In this document: positions 38,801-52,462 of the stretch, piece after piece
Layout of the letters: every line of letters starts with the position of its first letter
How positions within the stretch are numbered: position 1 is the stretch's first letter
From: Enoplolaimus lenunculus
Lineage: Eukaryota > Nematoda > Enoplea > Enoplida > Thoracostomopsidae
Assembly (NCBI GenBank): GCA_030248215.1
Contig: JASANG010002512.1
Location: 1 to 64,000 of the forward strand
Length of the DNA: 64,000 bases
Reading direction: 5' to 3'
Notes under the pieces: generated by a model
What the model was told of the DNA's origin: nothing
Seen by the model: only the letters and a program-made list of their open reading frames with translations
The model's database searches: none
Position numbers and translations under genes: made by a program

Positions 38801-40904
38801 TGTTGCATTTACGTGTGTACACCATGTCAAAATTTTGATATAGGCTCTCTGCGTTGTACAGTTGGAAAAAAGAATTAACTGCGTATGTTTTCGCGATTGC
38901 AGGAAGATCATCGTGTTGCAATTGAAAAACAAGACCACGAATATGCGAAGTATTTGCACCGTAAAGAACTTGACGCAGCTAAAAAGTCTAGTTCGAAAGG
39001 AAAGTCATTGAAGGCGGAAACTGAAGTAAGTCTCGCTGGCTATATTGAACGATAGTGTGTTGGTTTTACGGTGAAGATATTAACAGAGCAATTTTTTGTA
39101 TAATTACTCGCTGCGAAATATTTATGTGTATGGAATTGAGCGTAAATATAGACACACAGTTTTACGGCATGCCCGCTTACAACCGTACATTGAAATATAA
39201 TCTTTCAGCTTGAAAGTTGGGCGATTTCTTTCGATATGGTAGTATGCAATTGCAGGCGCAGTGTTCAACTAAATAAATCACTAATCAGCATTCAGACATT
39301 TTTGTAAATTGATAGTCTTTCAGGATAAACCTCCTTCATACGATTCTGTATCCGGTGCTAATGCAGGAACCGCAGTATCTCCACAGTCTGAATCTCAGCC
39401 GAGATCGACTGATCGTGATTTGATTAGTTTTGATGAGGACGATCTGACAGAAACAGATTCTAGAATCAACCACGAGCCGCAGTCTGCGTATCCAAGTACC
39501 TTAAACCCTTTCAAAAGTGGAGCTGGCCACCAGAATGCGATAGGTTCATCGAATGGAAATAGAGTTGCTGATATGAATGGCGTGTCGCGAACAGAGGACA
39601 GCATGACACAGCCTCAACAAATGTCGAATGTTGCCGCTGGGAGCAGTAAACCTATGGAAAGTCCTTCAGCTCAACAGCAATTGCCAAATAATCCGTTTAA
39701 AAAAGATATCAGGTTGGTGTTGGTTGTGACTACGTTTAGCATTAATGTAGTCACTGACAGAATTAAGTGCAAAGTAATCGCTATTGCGTTTACTTTAAGT
39801 TTTGCTGTGCTCTTCGTAACTGCAGCCGCTTATGATCGCAACAATTCTGAGTATCTACTTAATGTTAAAAATAATACATATTAACTGCGTCAAATTGTAT
39901 TTTAGAAAACATTTTTACTGTATGATTTATAATTCGTCAACAATTTGTGCTTTATTTATTTTCCTGTGTTATTATATCTATAAATCAACTTTCCAGCTTA
40001 ATGCTTACTGCCCCGATGGCGAGTATGCATAGCCTGAGTTATCTTGAGGCATAGTTGAGAGACTGATAACAAGGGAAATAGCGAATACAGAATCATTGTC
40101 AACCGCCGTAATCATCATCCATGTTCTATATACCAAAAAATCTTCAACCTAGTATATAAACCGAGAAATCATTCAAAACGTTTTCAATGGTTAAAGCCGT
40201 TTAACAGCTGTACGTCAGTGTGCAACGAGAAAAAAGATTGACAACACTGCTAAAAATGAGTTTAAGTCTGTGTACAGCAGGGTGCGACCGGATATCAGGT
40301 TCCGGTTTGTTTTCCGGCAAAAACTGACATTCTTATTCAGTTCCGGTATCCGGTATATTACATTTCTGGGCAAGTCAAGAAGTTCAAGTTTCGATACGTT
40401 TTAGCTATTTTTAACTTAAACGAGCGAGAGTTAACGCATTTTTGTATTATTTGAGTTTATTAGCAGCAATTATAGAGTTTGTAACAGACGAAAATATTCA
40501 GCACGCTAAAAATATAACGAAAAAATAAATTATTTCAGTATATACAATATCAGGTATCCGGTTCCTGTACCGGTAAAAAATTCAATATCCGTATCCGGTT
40601 CCGCTATCCGGTTCCGATTTCGGGTAAATTAATACCCGGTCGCACCCTTGTGTACAGTGCAGATTGTGTATTTAATTCGTTTCGATTCTCGACGAATGTG
40701 GTCATAATATAAGTTGCCTTCAGGTTGTACCCTGACGAATCTGGTTTGTATATGGATCGTGTTGAAAAAGCAAAGGCTGAAAACGAAGCAAAAGCGAAAG
40801 CTCGCGAAGAGATGGAACGACTGCGGACACAAGGCAAGTCAGCGGAACGGATTGGGATTCGCGTGTTACCGACAGGAAAATCTCCGGTCCCCAAGAAATT
40901 TTAA
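35850..40904 (+). CDS. CCDC50: CCDC50/Ymer-like coiled-coil protein (9 exons)
   Basis: In vertebrates CCDC50 is a tyrosine-phosphorylated, ubiquitin-binding cytosolic adaptor in EGF-receptor and innate immune signalling. Exons: 35850-36018, 36390-36452, 36874-37003, 37556-37649, 38000-38081, 38335-38453, 38903-39025, 39324-39712, 40724-40904. Phases agree throughout. They total 1350 nt and 449 aa. Ser/Gly-rich N-terminus. The CCDC50-type block VQEDFSVASQLQDKEFEF is followed by repeated short helices: QALAEQIQKQLQQEEL, ELARRLQMEEEDM, RNYAAKIQE and DHEYAKYLHRKEL. These match the QxxDxxxAxxLQ pattern of the family. A PPSYDS motif opens a long disordered acidic and Ser-rich exon. The C-terminal exon has another charged helix, EKAKAENEAKAKAREEMERL. 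The start ATG fits the phase of exon 2. Orthology rests on remembered motifs and is likely, not proven. A hAT-like element sits in the last intron. Confidence 0.8.
37212..37364. mobile_element. Small foldback element in CCDC50-like intron 3
   Basis: CGGCCATTCGTTGCCCGACA near the left corresponds to the reverse complement of TGTCGGACGACGAATTGCCG at the right. Further CCGACA/TGTCGG repeats lie inside. Roughly 35-bp arms. Target duplication not resolved. Confidence 0.55.
40278..40649. mobile_element. hAT-like element, GGATATC type, in the last CCDC50-like intron
   Basis: CAGGGTGCGACCGGATATCA to CCCGGTCGCACCCTT, flanked by perfect duplications GTGTACAG (40270-40277 and 40650-40657). TATCCGG hexamers at both ends. 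372 bp. The interior is shared with the element at 26007. Confidence 0.92.
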
Positions 40905-43900
40905 ATTTTTTACGGAAAGCTATTCCTGGACATCGCTGACATATCGTTTTTCCTTTCACAACCAGTAACGTGAGACTCTGTTGGCGTTGCATTGTGAACA
41001 GCGCGTTCGCGGTTTTAACTAATTATATACCAGCAGTCACCGACACAATTGAGTGAAATCGCGGCCGCGTTTCAAACTGAGTGGCTGTAATCGCAATCGC
41101 TTGTTTCTTGAACACAGTCGTTGGCAAACGCGGTTTCAACGCTGCTAGCGGTTACTGAGAATATAAACTTTCCAAACATTTTTAAACGCTGTTCCAACCG
41201 TGATTTGAAAGGCGACTGCAATAGCGATTAAATGTCGTAAAAAGCCACGACCGTAGATGCAACTGTGGTTGCTGCTCACATTACCACACCGTTAATGTAT
41301 TTATGCCCTCAGATGGATTAAAATACCAGAGCAGTGAGTAATAACCCAATTCATGTAATTAAATATGCTCTCGTGTATTGCGATGTTAAGCATAATCTTG
41401 TCGAGTTTATTACGTTTTATTCTGTTTTTTATGTTTTTTATTCATGATTCTGTGAGTTTTTACTTTTTTACAGATTTCTCTCGTATAACGTGTTTGTATT
41501 TGTATCCGAGTGCGACCGGATATTAACTTAACGGATGCCGGATCCGGATAGTGAATTTCGTACCGGAACCGAATATTAACCGCATATAGCATTTAAACAT
41601 ATGTGCTGTTTAAAGTACTCGTGTCCCGAGGGTAACCGGATATCTGTTTCCGGTAAAAACCGATGCCCGTTTCCGTTTTCATTACACAACTAGCAGAAAT
41701 TCGGTTAGCTTTACCTCTAAATTAGTTAATAGACAATATAATTATATATCTATCTCGCAACTTTTCATTACAGATATGCTTCAATTGTTTAAAATAATAT
41801 AAAAATCACGAAGTTCAGCCAATATTTTGTAAATTTTGGTGTGTCCACCATTTTTTATTTAAAATTTTAGAAAGTCCTTCGAATATTTGCACGCGTCAAT
41901 TTCTGCTGACAGAAAATAAAACATCTTTGGAACTTTTACACTTCAATATCCGTTTTTCGTTTCCGTTATTTTGTTCACTATCTGTTTTCGTTATTTTTAC
42001 TATCCCTCTGTACACCCTGTTTGAACATGCAAGATATAAAATTGTTAGTATGAATTCTTTATTTTTACTCCAGCGTATCAAAATATGAACTTCTTGACTT
42101 GCAGAGAAATGCAATCGCAGCAACATGTTAAAGATGCTCACTTCTAAAAAGCAGTATTATGAAATTCGGAACCGCAACCTTAAATATCTGGTATCCGGTA
42201 GGTTTATATTGTACCGGGTGCCGAACCGGATATCGATATCGATTTTTGTTGGATATTAAACCCCGGATATCCGGTCGCTTCCTGATTGCTACCTGGTTCG
42301 CATAATATGTAACGCTATCGACAGTTATGACTGAAATCAGCTTTCTGTACATTTTATGTTCGTGTCTGATTGGATACCTGTCGTCAGACAGTGGCGCATC
42401 CAGTTGAGAAGCGATGAGTACCTGTCTCCCCGCGGACTGTGTCGTGCTATAAATTTTGCCATGTAAGTAATGGTTCATCGGAAGCTCATCATGCGTTGTC
42501 TAGCCAAATACGTAGATAAAAATATGGCTAGGTTACAACATGACGTCAAAATTTATGCGGTTTCGAAAACTTCACTAAAACGCACCTCAAATTAGTAAAA
42601 TTTTGGAAAACAAAAAGCAGCATCCTGCCACCAGACAGTCATTGAGACCGCCACTGCTGACGGGTTTTAAAAATCTATTTTTTGTTAAATTGTGTGTTGT
42701 TATTGCATTTTTCTACTGATTACAAATATGGACAAATGGTGTAACTATGTAATTTTGGCAAATTACGAACAGTGTTGTATTAGAGTTTGTATGCTTGTTT
42801 TGCACGCTTCACTAGCCGATATGTAATTCGGATGTCGTGTCTTTAAGAATCAATATTGTAGTTTCGCAACTACTCTCGATTTTTGATTACAGTTCGTTTG
42901 TTGTCGAACCAACACGTTCAAATATAAATAGAGTATATATTAAAACTAAAGATTGACTTTGAGTGTTTATATTAGAATTGAAGGTATCTAATTCGACAAA
43001 CTGGTTCAATTTCCTACAAGTTTTGTCATTGTCAGATCGAAAACCTGCATCCGGACATTTGGGGGATATCCGTATCCGTAACATATTTAAGATTTTATAT
43101 ACCACTTGTATTGGAGGACTTTGATTTAGTCACACATAGCAGTGTGTAATTGCATTGGGGGATCCAGAGATATTTCATGGGTCCGTTGTTTGTTACAGAT
43201 CTAATCGTTTGCGCCCCCCCTCCGATTCTTTTACATACTAGGACCGCATTTTGCGACATTGAATTAGTTTTTATGTATGCATGTTTATTATCATTTCAAT
43301 TTCATAATATATAATGTGGCATGTTTCTTCAAGGTGCCTGTTTTAACATTTATTCATTTTGTGTGATTTAATTCTAATGGTGTTTTATCACTATACTTTA
43401 TTAATGCAAGACAAATATGCGTTCAATCTACTATTTACAATTAGTCTTTGCGCTAAGTTTTAAAATCTTGAACGAAAAAAATGATCTAAACGGAGCAAAA
43501 ATCGTTTTGGAGTTGTTAGTTAATAGGTGTATTTTTAATGTAACATGTTTAATTCCCCGCAAAGGCCTCCGACACTAATGATCGGAATGAAATCAAATAG
43601 GTTTACGATTAGCGTTAGGCGTGGTGTTTTAGACTTAAGCCTGGCTTTTATATTAAACAATAATATGCTGGTGTGTGATGTGCTTTTCACTAAATTAATA
43701 GTTCAAAATGCGGGAACGAATTAATTAGAACCATTTAACTTTAGGACGAAACTTACGTTATAGATATATATTGGCCCATGTAAAGATCAGAGGTGGACCG
43801 GTTTCGCGCGGGACTGTAACAGAGTGAGCTTCAGCTTTAGAATATTTTTTTCTTTAGTCTTACGCTTAGGTATACGGTTGTCTTTACGCTTAGGCTTAGG

Positions 43901-45330
43901 CTTTACAATATGCTTATATTCTACTGTTCCAGCCCTGTTCTATACATTTTCGTTCTAGCTACTGATTTCACAAATTATTATGGACCGTGTAACAATTCAA
44001 TGATATTTTTAAAAAGTGTGGAAATTTATCTGCATATGTTTTGCAATACTTTCCTATGCATTTTTTGCGTGTTGATGTTGCTTCATATCTTTGTCCTTCA
44101 TTCTTGCACAGTAAATTTTATGGTTTTTGCATTATTTGTTTACTTGACGCGAGCAGGTGTTAATACGTAGCGGCATACCATTAGCAAAGGCATCGCCAGA
44201 ACATTTAAGTGAGCATGTGTAAATGAAGCTGTAAAGAAAATTTTAAATAAGCTGCTGCAGCTGCATTGGTGTGAAATACTGACTTTCGGGACGTAAACGG
44301 ATATCTGTAACCGTTAAAAATCTTTGTTCGTTTCCGTTATAGAAATACTGGAAATTCAGTTATTTTTACGCTCAAAATTAGCTACTAATCACGTATGTAG
44401 CTGTTGACCGCTATCCGTGTCCGTTGTTTTTACTATTCGTTTACATCCTGCATCTTGCCTAGCAGTGGAAGCGCGTCGGAATTTTTGCCTGTGTTTTCGG
44501 CTGTTTCAGTTTGACGTACAATGTTTCGTGAACTGGACGGACTAATGTACGAATCATGTCCCAGACAATTGGTAAACCTAAAGCTGTATTCACACGTGCA
44601 TGTTTATTACAGCGAAGTGTACGTTTTGTTCGAAGAGCCTTTTTACTCAGCTTGTATACATGTGGGCTCTCCGTGCAAAAACGGGCGCGTGTGTATAGAT
44701 CGCATATTACTGGTCATTTTGGTAAGGAAGCTACTCTATGTATACACGGATAATCTGTTCCATATTAAGCTAGTTACTAGTCACGATGAACCATATGGTT
44801 TACATACATGTACTTTTTCATTTTATACTCAAAATTCAACCGAGTATACTTTACTGGGGTGAACAATTTTCAACGTATTATTTTGAACGGCTACATTCAC
44901 TATTTTTAGCATTCTGGGGCCTCGGCTCTCAAAAACTGTGGCGGGTCATAGGCATTCGCTTAAGCTTCACGGCCCAAGACATGTATAAGTACTTTTGAAA
45001 AGAAGAATATCTTTAGTAGTGGGTATAAAAACGGGCTCTCAATATTTAAATTTTAATTTTAATTTTCAGTTTCATTAAAAGATATTGGCTTCAAAAAGTT
45101 TTTTCGTCATGGAAAAATAAACTTTATCGCTACTTCATGTTTAGTGGTACTATAGGTAAATACTGCTGGCAAAACAGATTGGATTTAAAAGTTGATTTTG
45201 TGTTGATTTTTGATTCGAATACAAGTTTATTTTTCTTATAGGTAATTTAAATTAATGGAAAATTGAAAAATATTTAATATGCGTTGTCATATATGAAGAT
45301 AAAGTTTCGTTGTGGTGTTTTTGCAACGGC
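40905..45330. other. Intergenic region with nested hAT-like remnants, no gene seen
   Basis: About 41508-42288 is a degenerate GGATATCCGG-type element, with a second GGTAACCGGATATC-type element (about 41625-42020) apparently inserted in it. Further fragments lie near 43030-43085 and 44275-44455, and a GGCC-family MITE at 43772-43917. Open frames at 43910-44170 and 44521-44862 are low-complexity or unrecognised and start without support. I see no rRNA, tRNA or conserved protein. Confidence 0.5.
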
Positions 45331-48300
45331 ATGGCAAGCAGTAACAATAAATACGTAGCAGATTCACCGGGTACAGCAATTTCGAAACATACTTCTGCGT
45401 TAGATGATAATTGTGTAGAGTTGAGTTCAAAATCTCAGGGTCGCGGGTCAGCTTGGATGATACCAAAGCTGCACGATTCGCTAACGTCAGCGTTAAATCG
45501 TACAAATTTAACGCAGCTCACATCATCAAAGCGATGCCGACAGCGGTCAGCAAACGGTGATAAACAGGACAACTTTGCTGCGTGTTGTTCGCAAGATAGT
45601 TCCATACGAGGCAAGAAACGGATTTTGACTGGCAGGGATTGGGACAATATAGAAGGGGATGCGGGTGTTTCAGGGCACAGTGGAACTGTTGAAATGGATG
45701 ATGTAATTGAAATAGGGCCAGATGCAGATGATGGTGAATTGAGTATTTTAGATGCGGTGTATAGTGCGATTGGGGAAGATCAAGACTCTGAGGTTAATAC
45801 GGCTGAGTTGGTAACGGATGTCAGTGGACACGGAGAAGAAAAGCAAGTACAAGAGGAAAGCAGGGTTGTAGAAAGCACTAGAAGGGTATCGCAGGAAAGC
45901 GAAAATATCAAGGATACTGGTGTTGCTGTATATAAGTCTTTGGAGGTTGATTGTTTGGAAGGTGGTGAAACTAATATCGGAACTCAAAATATTGATGATT
46001 TTGGCACTAATACAGGAGCTGATAATTTTTGGGACGACTCAAACAGTGGTAAGCCTTCATCAGTCTCAGATAAAGACATAGATGAAAATTCAGTGGGCAA
46101 ATGTTCGGCCAACGATTCGCTTTCGCCTGGATCTCAAACTGACACTAGTCATGAAGAACACAAACAGATACGGAAACGAAATTTGTCGCCTAAAAATGAT
46201 AATGGGCAAAAAATGCGCAGATTAGATTCAGAACCGATTGACGGAACTAGCACTGGTATTCAGAAAAGCAGAATTGAAGAAACAGGATGTACTAGTGACA
46301 AACTGTTGAACACTGAAGGTACTGTCAACTTGAGTAGGTTTCATGCACCAACTAATGAAGAAAACGATGATCTAGCTGCTGCTACTGAATCTGGAAGTAG
46401 ACGGAGATCGAGATGTGATGAATCATCGTTGGAAAATCGAGTAATTCATTCAAATACAGGTGAATCTAACGAAAATAATTCTAGTCATCAAACTTTCGGT
46501 TCTGGTAACGCCATAACTGACTTCCGTGCTAACTCTGACAGCCTTGATTCTGTTACCGACAATGATTGCATTGTTCTTAGTGACAGTGATGACGAAGTGC
46601 CGACGTGTGATGCCGCAACTGGGAATGTACAACAAGATCGAGTAAGTGTTCTATGACGCTAGGGGCGATCTGTAAAATGTTTAAACGGGCCAAAATGTTG
46701 CCATGAACCGGATAATCTAATATCCGGCCGAAGCCGTATCTAACAATTCGTCCTTCCGTCACCTAAGGTATCCAATGTATTGACTTGAGAAAGCTTAACA
46801 TCTCCCGCCGATGCATTATTAACACTTCAGCATACTGTTACGCCCCTGAAAAATCTCGGTTCATCTATATCAGGTTTTCAAGCGTTATTGTAACCCAATA
46901 AAAATTGTGAACGTACACGGGCACATACAAACATTTACATTATTTGTATGACGTAAACAGATGTCTGCGTTCGCCGCTATCGCTTGAATAATATTTCGTT
47001 CATAGCAGTTGCATTATGTACTGTGGCTATGAAATTAATAATATTGTTTTGTTTTAGGATATTACTCGCACTCATTGCTTTTCCACGATGTCGCATCAAC
47101 AAAATATTCAGCAGCCATGTAGTTCAAGCGTAGCTCAATCATCTTGCTTATCGATCTTAAATAATGGCTCCTTGTTTGACAACCTGATTGCTCAGCAGTC
47201 CAAAGATAGTATAGATCTTTCCGTTGCAAACGAAGCTGTTGGTTATCATGAACAACCAACTGCCGAAATCACCGGTGGGGATATTGACACTGATTTGCCA
47301 TACGGGCGTGGCGTACGCAGGATGACATACTGCCCTTCGTACGGCGCGGTGCCGTTGTCAAAATTTGTCCGGCTGCCCGAATCGGTGATGTTGAATCGCG
47401 GCAAAGATGTGTATGGATTTGAATTGGTACATTTATCTACTTTTATATATATTTTTTCAACAATTTTAAGCTTTTCAAAGCTGTCGATGTGTTCTGTAAT
47501 GGCCTGGAAATCTTAGTAAATTTGGTTGTGTAGCACGTTTTGCCATTCGGTATTAGCAAGAGTTTATATTGACTCTTCGACAAGAGAATGCAGCTTGCTG
47601 ATTTCGCCTGGTGAAAAATTTACTATCGCCTGTTTCGTTTTTGATCTAATCCCTCATTTTTCTGGGGTCGATGTCCACATATATTACGAACACCTGAAAC
47701 ATGTAAAAAAGTTTTCTATTTGTAGGAATATAAAGAAAGTATTTTTCAGCCATTAGGTTACCTGTGCATTGCCTCCGATTGAGCAAATTTCAGCCTCCTT
47801 GCATTAGTGATGTAATGGAGTAATCCTAGCGCTTCGTTAAGCATCATGTATCATGCATCGGTATGTGTTCGGCATCGGGAAAAATTAAAAATAAGAACCG
47901 ACATCGGTATCGGCATCGGCAAAGTTTTAGGTATTTTTACATCCTAAATGAATACAGCCAGGTGTTTTGTTTGAAATCCTATTTATAACTAGTGATAAAT
48001 GCTATAATACACAAAGAAACATTCTCAAAATATGGCGCAATATAGTTGTTTACAATTTATTGCCGGTGTTTGATTCCAGGATCACGCAGTGGTGCCTTCG
48101 GCGGCGAACGGAATTCAGTTTGCAGTTGGTGAGCTTGTATGGGCTGTACGATCTTATGATCCAAATAATGCACCGCTGGTATGGTGGCCGGCAATTGTTA
48201 TGCAATCTGTTACAAACGATGATTTTGTCAACGCTCGTAATGACGCCGCGGAGCATCTGGTTGAAAATCCGTATCCGGAAGCACAGATACTTTGGTTCAA

Positions 48301-50576
48301 TGAACGGCAAGTTGCAACGGTAAGCCTAAAAATTACTGGCGCCGCGCTAGTGATAAAAGTATGGGCCGCCGACCCCTTGGTCACACCACACAGGTCGTAA
48401 TGAGTGAAAACTGTACTAATCCTGTTTTACAAAACAAGAGCAAATATTGCTTTAATTGTCGACAAGTAATGGCTCCTGGGCAAAAATATCGCCAGTTTTA
48501 GTATTCCTTACATCAGTGGCGAAGTTCGGTGAACGGGCGAAAGTGAGCGAAAACCCAAACACAATTTTAGTACAAAATAAGAATATCGAAATCTTGATTT
48601 TAGTCTGTTGGGAGTATGGCCTTGGTCACCCACCCTTCTATTTGCCACGCCAGTATTTTACACTGTATAATATCATCACAAAATATTATTACATTTAGAT
48701 ACCGGTCAAAACTAAACTTGACGAATCTACAAAATATGTTGCGTACGTCAAACAGTTTTTACTAAATACCGAAAAAACTTTTGCAATCAGTGTGCGCAAC
48801 ACTATAAATCCGCAGAAGCTAGAATCTGCAATGACTGCTGCGATTTCGGTAAGATGAAAATTATGATGCAGTGCTAGTATAATCAAGAGCGGATAATGCT
48901 GTTTTACAAGAGTATGTAACTGGTTACATTCAGTGTATAACAGAGGACATGTAGCGCGCATCTCGTTTTTAAATTACTCAGTCATTTATGGTGGGGGTAT
49001 AAATACGGAAAAATGCGGAAACAGGGGAATTCCAAAGATAATAGATATGCTGCGCTTATATAAGAAATAAAATGCTGGAACGTGCTATACGTGCGACATC
49101 GACCCAAAAATGAAAGGGGTACGCCGTAAGCAAAAACCCAGCTTGTTGCATACTTTGTCTTAGAGTAGATATTGATTCTTGGTGTAATCAAGAAGCTACA
49201 GTGATTGTTTCGAATGGTGCTGATTTTGATTTACCTCCACCAGTATTGCGGAGTTTGCCTGGATTTTATGTAAAAATATAATTTTATAAAAAGGATAAGC
49301 CTAAGAATAAGCTTCAAACTAAGCCTCAACCAAAGCGAAAATTTTAGTGTAAAACTTATGCCTAATCTATTGCAGACCCGCGGCCAAGATTACTCTATTG
49401 TAGACACGCAGGAAAGCGGTTCGCTCCCAATTAGTATAAATTGGGCTCACAGTCTAGCGCTGGTTTGTTCAAGCGTATACAATACGTAATACATACGTAC
49501 TCCTGTTGCAGATAATTCTGTCAGTTTTCGTCGTAAGCGAGAGCCAAACGCTGTCAACATAAAATATTTTCTTTCAATGGATAGATACATATTTTACATC
49601 AGTCAGTTCTTGAGCGGTTTGAAATTTTCCTATTGTCTAACCACAAAATTGATGTTGATCATCAGTATGTTTACAGTTTGAGACGGTGAGTTCTAATTTC
49701 TATGACTGTATTCTATTTATTTTGATGACTATGCTATATACATGCTTAAACATTATTTTCAGGCTGTTTGTGCGCATTTGGGAAAACAATATTATCCAAT
49801 GCTGTCAATACGGAGGTTTCTGCAGACAAATAACTTGCCAAAACGGCCTTTAGGTAAGAATGTTTCTCAAAATTGTGCTTTATGTTAGGCGGAGGTCGAA
49901 ATATCTCAAACTGTATTTTAGGTTTTATATGGAACGATGTTAGGACCTATACGTATATAGCTTGCAAAATATTTTACAATGCAAGCTGGGTTGTGTTTTG
50001 ATGTTACATTATATTTACTGTGTATCATATTGGCATTTTGCGGTGTGTAAAGGGTGGCCTCTTCCACTCCTGTTAAATGCTCTCTACTCTGTAAATGCTC
50101 GTTTGTTCATAATTTCATTATCACTGAAATTCGAAGAGATATGAGAATGTGTGTTTGAACGTAAACGCCTCTGGAAGTGTACTCTCCCCATTTTCAAAAT
50201 TGGGTTAGCAAATGCCAGAATTATTTTGTTAAGCATTATCGTGCAAGAACGCGCTATGATAATCGGTTTGTGAGCCATCGTTAATTATTGTAGAGCTGGT
50301 TTGAATTATTCTTAACCTGGTTTGATCTTGTGTTTCAATTTGTTTTACTGTTGTTGATTTCTAACTTTTAAAGAAATTGTTAATTAATAGCCTTTTTTTA
50401 TTTTTTCAGTGCTTTCGCCAAGTTATCTGCGGCGCTTGTTAATCGCAAGCACTGCACAAGAAGGCCAGTGTCATACACAATTGCACCACATATCGCTGCC
50501 AAAGACGTTGCACGATATCAGGACTGGGTTGTTCTTGTTACCAACTGTCCGTATTTCAAAGGCTGGTGTATCTTGA
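45331..50576 (+). CDS. PWWP-domain protein with long acidic N-terminus
   Basis: PWWP domains bind methylated histone tails and DNA, so a nuclear chromatin role is likely. Exons: 45331-46641, 47058-47426, 48080-48319, 48699-48848, 49763-49853, 50410-50576. The model is 775 aa. Residues 1-437 (one exon) are acidic, Ser/Thr-rich and disordered, with basic patches (KKRILTGRDW, RRRSRC) and an apparent SUMO-interacting motif CIVLSDSDDE at 413-422. Exon 3 carries the PWWP core: VGELVWAVRSY, the aromatic motif VWWPAIV in place of PWWP, and QILWFNERQVAT. Exon 4 (KYVAYVKQFLL) fits the helical tail. Joins 1-5 are in phase. The last exon in phase ends at 50576, but an overlapping frame running to 50698 (DWVVLVTNCPYFKGW, EEVKNIYNEQFEREI) looks more protein-like and would need one extra base. 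Orthologue not identified. Confidence 0.75.
47845..47940. mobile_element. Fragment of an ATCGGC-type hAT-like element
   Basis: GCATCGGTATGTGTTCGGCA and GACATCGGTATCGGCATCGG flank a short AT-rich centre inside PWWP intron 2. The hexamer is another variant of the subterminal repeats. The terminal CAGGGTG is missing. Confidence 0.45.
48884..48970. mobile_element. Half copy of the CAAGAGTG element
   Basis: CAAGAGCGGATAATGCTG, ACAAGAGTATGTAACTGG and TACATTCAGTGTATAA match the left arm of the element at 34940. There is no right arm. It lies in intron 4 of the PWWP gene. Confidence 0.6.
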
Positions 50577-52337
50577 GTGGTGTCGCGATTGACTACTATG
50601 ACAGTTCATTACGGGAAGAAGTGAAAAACATTTACAATGAGCAATTTGAACGTGAAATTATGTTTCACTACATTGCCCAATGCTTCAGCTGCATATAACA
50701 CGAGTTGTGGGTACGTTAGTATATGTTTCAGCGACTCGAATTTATTGGTTCTAAACATGACTCAGCTGTTTATACTGATGTTTTTTGCATTGTCGCATGG
50801 CTTGTATTCTTGCTATTTTGCATGTTTCCTGTTTTTCTTATTCGAATTCGTGTGCATGCATAGCGGGTGTGTGCGTGTAGCGGAACAGCGATTGGTTTCG
50901 AAAATTCCGTCAACTGCTGGTTGATTCTCGGTATTTATACGTGCACGTTTACAGTACGAAACTTGTGGATTCATCAACTATTGACATGGGATCTGATTCG
51001 TTTTGAGAAGCTGGGTCTAAACTGATGTGGGCAAGTATATACTGATATGCTTTGATATGGCTATTTGTAGCTTGGTGTTGTATTCCTTCTCGCTAACTTT
51101 GTTTGTGTCACAATTATACCGTGAAGAATATGTGCTCTTATGGTCAGAATTAACTGTCCCACAGTCGCACGCAGACGCAAAACCAAGCTCCGATTGTTAA
51201 CTTCGGGCGCATGCAACCGCAAACCCATTATGTCAGGTAAATATTATTAATTTACAAAGGACATTTGATGTTAATTACAGACGCAAACCTACGCATACGG
51301 TAACGCACGAAAAATGAGTAACCGCAGCCGTTTTACCTTGAGTGCGTCTGCCCGCGAGATTTAAGTACTTAATTATGATTGCAACATTATAATATAGCGT
51401 GTATTCAAAAGGAACAAGTTGTTATGTTTTATTATCCATTTCGAGTTCGTTGCAAGCCAATAATTTTTGACCAATGCGTTATTTGTTTGTCGTGGTCGAG
51501 TATTATTCTGAATAAGGGTTTTTATTGGAAATTGGACCGGAGCCTATTGTGCGTCCAGACAAATGTTTTCGAGATCAGTTCGTAGGTTTGTGCGTTCACT
51601 CAAATAGCTAAACCCAAAATAGCTGAAAAGATCAGAAAGTTGTGGCGCATTCAGCACATAAATGAAATCATTGTATCGAGCGGAAGGTACACAAAGCCAG
51701 AACAATTTTTAAAATGTAATATTCAAACGCCCTTGTAAGCATTGAGAGTACATCTAGCGTTCGTGTTTTGAAGTTCTGAATACCTTGTGGGGCCGAAAAA
51801 TTGTTCTGTGTTTAAAAAAATTTTCTTAATTTTTCCAAAGAACCACTTGTAGATCTCGCAGAGTATGAACGCGGCTATTTGAGCATGGTTCTTTTAGTAA
51901 CTCTCCAAATGTACAAATCGTCGCACTATTGGACTCACATTTGCAGGCCGCGACGAATGGTATATAGCTTAACTTTATACACTGCTCACTGTTATATATA
52001 CTACTTAGTACATAGCTATTTAAAAGGATTTATTCGTAAGCGTTGAAAATAACTGTGAATACTTTTGGGAACACTGATCAAAATCAGCACAAGCCATTAT
52101 TACTTTAACGATAAATGCAGTATGTTGTGCTACTTGACTTACTGAAGTTGTTTACAGGAAAGTGTTATCTTTAAGGGGTTTCTTAACTTGTAGCTGTTGT
52201 CTGTCATTCATGGCTAATGTTACATTTGTACGTACAGTAAATAAATATAAACTCCAGTATTATTGATGAATTTCGAATGTATGTATTGTATTTGAAGTGT
52301 ATATGCAGTGACCGCGGCACGGTTTTAGTTGTATCGG

Positions 52338-52462
52338 CAGGCCCGTAACCAGCTCACCGTGCTAGGGGGCTAGAAAATTTTTTGGAGGTTGAAAACTTTC
52401 TAGGGTAACCCAAAACATTCCAGGTGGGTTGAGCCCCCTGGCCCCCCTTGGCTACGGGTCCA
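52338..52462. mobile_element. 125-bp hAT-like MITE, CAGGCCCGTAGCC family
   Basis: Inverted ends CAGGCCCGTAACCAG and CTTGGCTACGGGTCC, with GGGGGCT and GAGCCCCC inside. Flanks TGTATCGG and CGTATCGG agree in seven of eight bases. Termini of this kind are common in hAT-type MITEs of marine animals. A remnant occurs at 12918. Confidence 0.8.

Noticed and set aside
41020-41290. CG-rich patch with GCGGTTT and GCGATTGCAG motifs
   Set aside because: Looks like an eroded inverted-repeat element, but I could not define either end or a duplication, so it is not listed as a feature.
44521-44862. 113-codon frame as a separate gene
   Set aside because: No recognisable domain. Its first 17 codons end at a possible donor and could at most be an upstream exon of the PWWP gene, but no acceptor could be tied to it.
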